Origin: Tubulanus polymorphus | Taxonomy: Eukaryota; Nemertea; Palaeonemertea; Tubulaniformes; Tubulanidae | NCBI RefSeq assembly: GCF_964204645.1 | Contig: NC_134034.1 | Span: forward strand, 1-64,000 | Reading direction: 5' to 3' | DNA length: 64,000 nucleotides | Part shown: positions 61,301-64,000 of the stretch, piece after piece | Numbering within the stretch: position 1 is the stretch's first letter | How the letters are laid out: every line of letters starts with the position of its first letter | Program-made: the position numbers and the translations under genes | Notes under the pieces: generated by a model | Told to the model about the DNA's origin: nothing | The model's input: only the letters and a program-made list of their open reading frames with translations | The model's database searches: none

Positions 61301-63536
61301 CATCTCTATCTTCGATGGGTCCGATCTACGCCAATGAAGGCAGTAACATTACACTGAAATGTTTTGCCGAAGGAATTCCGAATCCGGAAATATCCTGGAC
61401 TCGAGTCAATGGTGATCTTCTCCCAACTGGAAAATATAAAGAAGTGGTAAAACACACTACAACAAAAACAACATCTCAAAAAAAACATTATTTGGATGAG
61501 TTTCTCAATTTCTTTGTGTTTTTGTTCTATTTAGGGAAATTATTACACTTTAACGAATATTACTAAGGAATATCGAGGTGTTTATAGGTGTAATGCTGAG
61601 AACAGAGTCCCGCCGACATCTAGAGTCGATATTGAAGTCATTGTTTACTTCACACCAGCAGCTAAAGCGTTTAGACACGAGATCGGTCAAATGCCTGATA
61701 AAAACTACAAGAGTATTATGGATTGTGTCATTAAAGGTAAGTCTCCTCTCTCTCCTCTCTCCTCTCTCTCCGCCCCTCCCCCTCTCACTCACTCTCTCCT
61801 CTCTCCTTCTCTCCTTCTCTCCCTCTCCTCTCTCCTTTCCTCTCTCCTCTCTCTCCTCTCTCCTCTCTCCTCTCTCATCTCTCTCCTCCCCTCCCCCTCT
61901 CACTCGCTCTCTCCTCTCTCCTTCTCTCCTTCTCTCCCTCTCCTCTCTCCTTTCCTCTCTCCTCTCTCTCCTCTCTCCTCTCTCTCCTCTCTCCTCTCTC
62001 CTCTCTCCTCTCTCTCCGCCCCTCCCCCTCTCACTCACTCTCTCCTCTCTCCTTCTCTCCTTCTCTCCCTCTCCTCTCTCCTTTCCTCTCTCCTCTCTCT
62101 CCTCTCTCCTCTCTCCTCTCTCATCTCTCTCCTCCCCTCCCCCTCTCACTCGCTCTCTCCTCTCTCCTTCTCTCCTTCTCTCCCTCTCCTCTCTCCTTTC
62201 CTCTCTCCTCTCTCTCCTCTCTCCTCTCTCCTCTCTCATCTCTCTCCTCCCCTCCCCCTCTCACTCACTCTCTCCTCTCTCCTTCTCTCCTTCTCTCCCT
62301 CTCCTCTCTCCTTTCCTCTCTCCTCTCTCTCCTCTCTCCTCTCTCCTCTCTCATCTCTCTCCTCCCCTCCCCCTCTCACTCGCTCTCTCCTCTCTCCTTC
62401 TCTCCTTCTCTCCATCTCTCCCTCTCTCTCCTCTCTCCCCTCCTCTTCTTGACGACTTGTCTCTTGACTGACCTGTTTTGCTATTACAAATTTCAGGTTT
62501 TCCAGAACCGGATATCAACTGGTACAAACTGACATCCGGTAATGATCGGGTTCTCATTACAACCGACTCGAAGCATTCAATATCTGAAACATTCCCTAAA
62601 GGTTCCTCAGATTTACTGGAAGGAGATAAATGGACATCTTTAGTGATAATGAACGTACAATCTGGTGATTTCGGGATGTATGCGTGTGAGGGTAAATCAC
62701 CACTCGGTAGAAATAGCGCCTACATTAAACTATACGGTATGTATTAGTCTAACACAGGGAGATAGCTCCCACCTCCCTGGTCTAACACAGGGAGATAGCT
62801 CCCACCTCCCTGATCTAACACAGGGAGATAGCTCCCACCTCCCTGATCTAACACAGGGAGATAGCTCCCACCTCCCTGGTCTAACACAGGGAGATAGCTC
62901 CCACCTCCCTGGTCTAACACAGGGAGATAGCTCCCACCTCCCTGGTCTAACACAGGGAGATAGCTCCCACCTCCCTGGTCTAACACAGGGAGATAGCTCC
63001 CACCTCCCTGGTCTAACACAGGGAGATAGCTCCCACCTCCCTGGTCTAACACAGGGAGATAGCTCCCACCTCCCTGGTCTAACACAGGGAGATAGCTCCC
63101 ACCTCCCTGATCTAACACAGGGAGATAGCTCCCACCTCCCTGGTCTAACACAGGGAGATAGCTCCCACCTCCCTGGTCTAACACAGGGAGATAGCTCCCA
63201 CCTCCCTGATCTAACACAGGGAGATAGCTCCCACCTCCCTGGTCTAACACAGGGAGATAGCTCCCATCTCCCTGTCTCAATTAGTGTGACAATGTCTCAA
63301 TACGTTACACTCAGTCCAGGTTCCAACCCACGAACCCTTCATTCATTTACAACGTGTCATAACAGAATGGAAATCAATGCCTGTTATACATTTTTTCAGG
63401 TACGACCACTTGCCAGGGACCACTTTGTCAAGCGTTCGGTAGAGAGAAACAAGCAGGGGGCGCTGTAGTATTAACCGCTAATTTACTCGTGATCTGTAGC
63501 AGTACCCTGCTGCTCCTGAGTCGTATGTTTCCATAG
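58380..63536 (+). CDS. Lachesin/IgLON-like GPI-tailed protein with three Ig domains, 7 coding exons, 392 aa
   Basis: Exons 58380-58443, 59691-59803, 60733-60991, 61283-61446, 61535-61736, 62497-62736 and 63400-63536; phases fit and the total is 1179 nt. The exon with the start begins after an acceptor at 58332. Signal peptide in residues 1-21. Ig1 (V-like) pairs Cys50 with Cys125 in EDAGKYRCQIA. Ig2 pairs Cys172 with Cys219 around ISWTR. Ig3 pairs Cys264 with Cys331 in GMYACEGKSPLG. The last exon encodes AGGA followed by a ~20-residue hydrophobic stretch and a very short end, a typical GPI-anchor signal. Order, spacing and anchoring match lachesin/neurotrimin-type neuronal adhesion proteins. 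Exact orthology is not claimed. A GTCACGTGAC palindrome lies just before the ATG. Confidence 0.9.
58640..59215. repeat. Two 20-bp minisatellites in intron 1 of the lachesin-like gene
   Basis: About eleven copies of CCGGGGAGGGTAGAGCCTCG (58650-58870) and about eight of GACTAGAGTTAGACTAGAAT (59050-59215). A smaller CACCTAGAAC repeat follows at 59487-59590. Confidence 0.92.
60255..60462. repeat. ~55-bp tandem repeat in intron 2
   Basis: Four copies of a unit containing GACCGGTTCTGTCGGACTAG, the last shortened. Confidence 0.9.
61740..62450. repeat. CT-rich satellite-like intron 5
   Basis: About 700 bp of CTCTCTCC-type sequence in longer blocks of about 110-150 bp, occupying most of the intron between exons 5 and 6. 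It generates long Ser/Leu/Pro frames on plus and Arg/Glu frames on minus, all artefacts. Confidence 0.95.
62747..63280. repeat. 33-bp minisatellite, 16 copies, in intron 6
   Basis: Near-perfect unit starting TCTAACACAGGGAGATAGCT. It begins about 10 bp after the exon 6 donor. The period is a multiple of three, so both strands read open. Confidence 0.95.
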
Positions 63537-64000
63537 AAACTCGCGGTATTTAGAAACGACTCATGGACAAATCCATCCATATTCATTGAGTACAGACTGT
63601 ATAGAACTGCATCCAGAACTTTGGGTCTAGGTGGAACTGAGTCCCGAATGTGTAACTGAGTCTAGAGTAAAACTGGGTCCTTAACTGTGGAACTGGATCC
63701 AGAACTGTGGAACTGGATCTAAAAGTGTGGAACTAGATCTAAAACTGTGGAACTGGATCCAGAATGTTTACAATTGATGAAGCTAAAAATTAGTGCCAAA
63801 TCCATCCGTTAAAATCTGAACCGTCCAGATCAAAAATATTCTAAAAAAAAGTTGATAAAATCCTAGTCAGAATCTGATAAACCAGAAATGGATTAAATTG
63901 TGGCGGAATCTCCAATATTTATGTACAACGCGCTGAGATGTAAAACATTTCATTAATTAAACTTCTAAAGTCTATTGCATAAATATTTGTATAAAATCAG
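63537..64000 (+). other. 3' flank of the lachesin-like gene
   Basis: Contains about six copies of a ~20-bp unit GTGGAACTGGATCCAGAACT (63640-63765). The remainder is AT-rich with no further gene seen before the window ends. Confidence 0.5.

Noticed and set aside
61550-62471. Long Ser/Leu/Pro and Arg/Glu open frames
   Set aside because: Generated by the CT-rich repeat of intron 5; the true exons are 61535-61736 and 62497-62736.
62665-63468. 267-aa and 178-aa repeat proteins on both strands
   Set aside because: 33-bp minisatellite, a multiple of three, gives open frames by arithmetic. It lies in an intron.

Overview
This window is the left end of a linear animal chromosome. It opens with about 1.33 kb of telomeric CCCTAA repeat (TTAGGG on the other strand). 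A subtelomere built almost entirely of retroelements follows (about 1.33-36.0 kb). From about 36.2 kb there is single-copy DNA carrying intron-rich genes. TTAGGG telomeres, lachesin-like and other GPI-tailed Ig proteins, a TARBP2/PRKRA-type three-dsRBD protein and a patatin phospholipase with EF-hands indicate an invertebrate metazoan, possibly a lophotrochozoan. The sequence alone does not fix the species.

Subtelomere. Six copies of one Penelope-like element (PLE) lie head to tail, separated by short stretches of telomeric repeat and all in the same orientation, with the 3' end facing the chromosome interior. Four copies (1, 3, 4, 5) have both ORFs intact. ORF1 (518-521 aa) has a basic N-terminus, a long proline-rich linker and a C-terminal SGNH/GDSL-esterase-like domain. 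ORF2 carries a PLE reverse transcriptase, a CX4CX2C motif and an apparently complete GIY-YIG endonuclease. ORF2 has no ATG before its RT core. It is in the -1 frame relative to ORF1 and open back into it. ORF1 ends on the slippery heptamer TTTAAAC (TTTAAAT in two copies) directly before its stop codon, with a hairpin 8 nt downstream, so ORF2 is probably made by -1 ribosomal frameshifting. Copy 2 is 3'-truncated at an internal CCTAA. Copy 6 starts at the ORF1 start codon and has a frameshifted ORF1.

Between the PLE copies are tRNA-derived SINEs: 16 head-to-tail units of 353 bp (the first truncated), two diverged 337-bp units, and one truncated copy. They have Pol III A and B boxes and share the PLE 3' terminal block, ending CCCCTAACCTCTATCTCT and running into telomeric repeat. 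The arrangement fits an autonomous/non-autonomous pair in which the RNA 3' end anneals to the telomeric G-overhang and is reverse transcribed there.

Unique region. Four multi-exon genes could be assembled with conserved splice sites and consistent phase. They are (i) a 405-aa GPI-tailed Ig protein on the minus strand (38.8-45.1 kb); (ii) a 325-aa three-dsRBD Dicer-partner-like protein on the plus strand (47.0-48.7 kb), whose first coding exon with its splice acceptor lies at the end of a 7-copy tandem duplication; (iii) a 486-aa patatin-like phospholipase with two EF-hands on the minus strand (50.3-54.4 kb); and (iv) a 392-aa lachesin/IgLON-like GPI-tailed protein on the plus strand (58.4-63.5 kb). 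Introns and spacers are rich in minisatellites.
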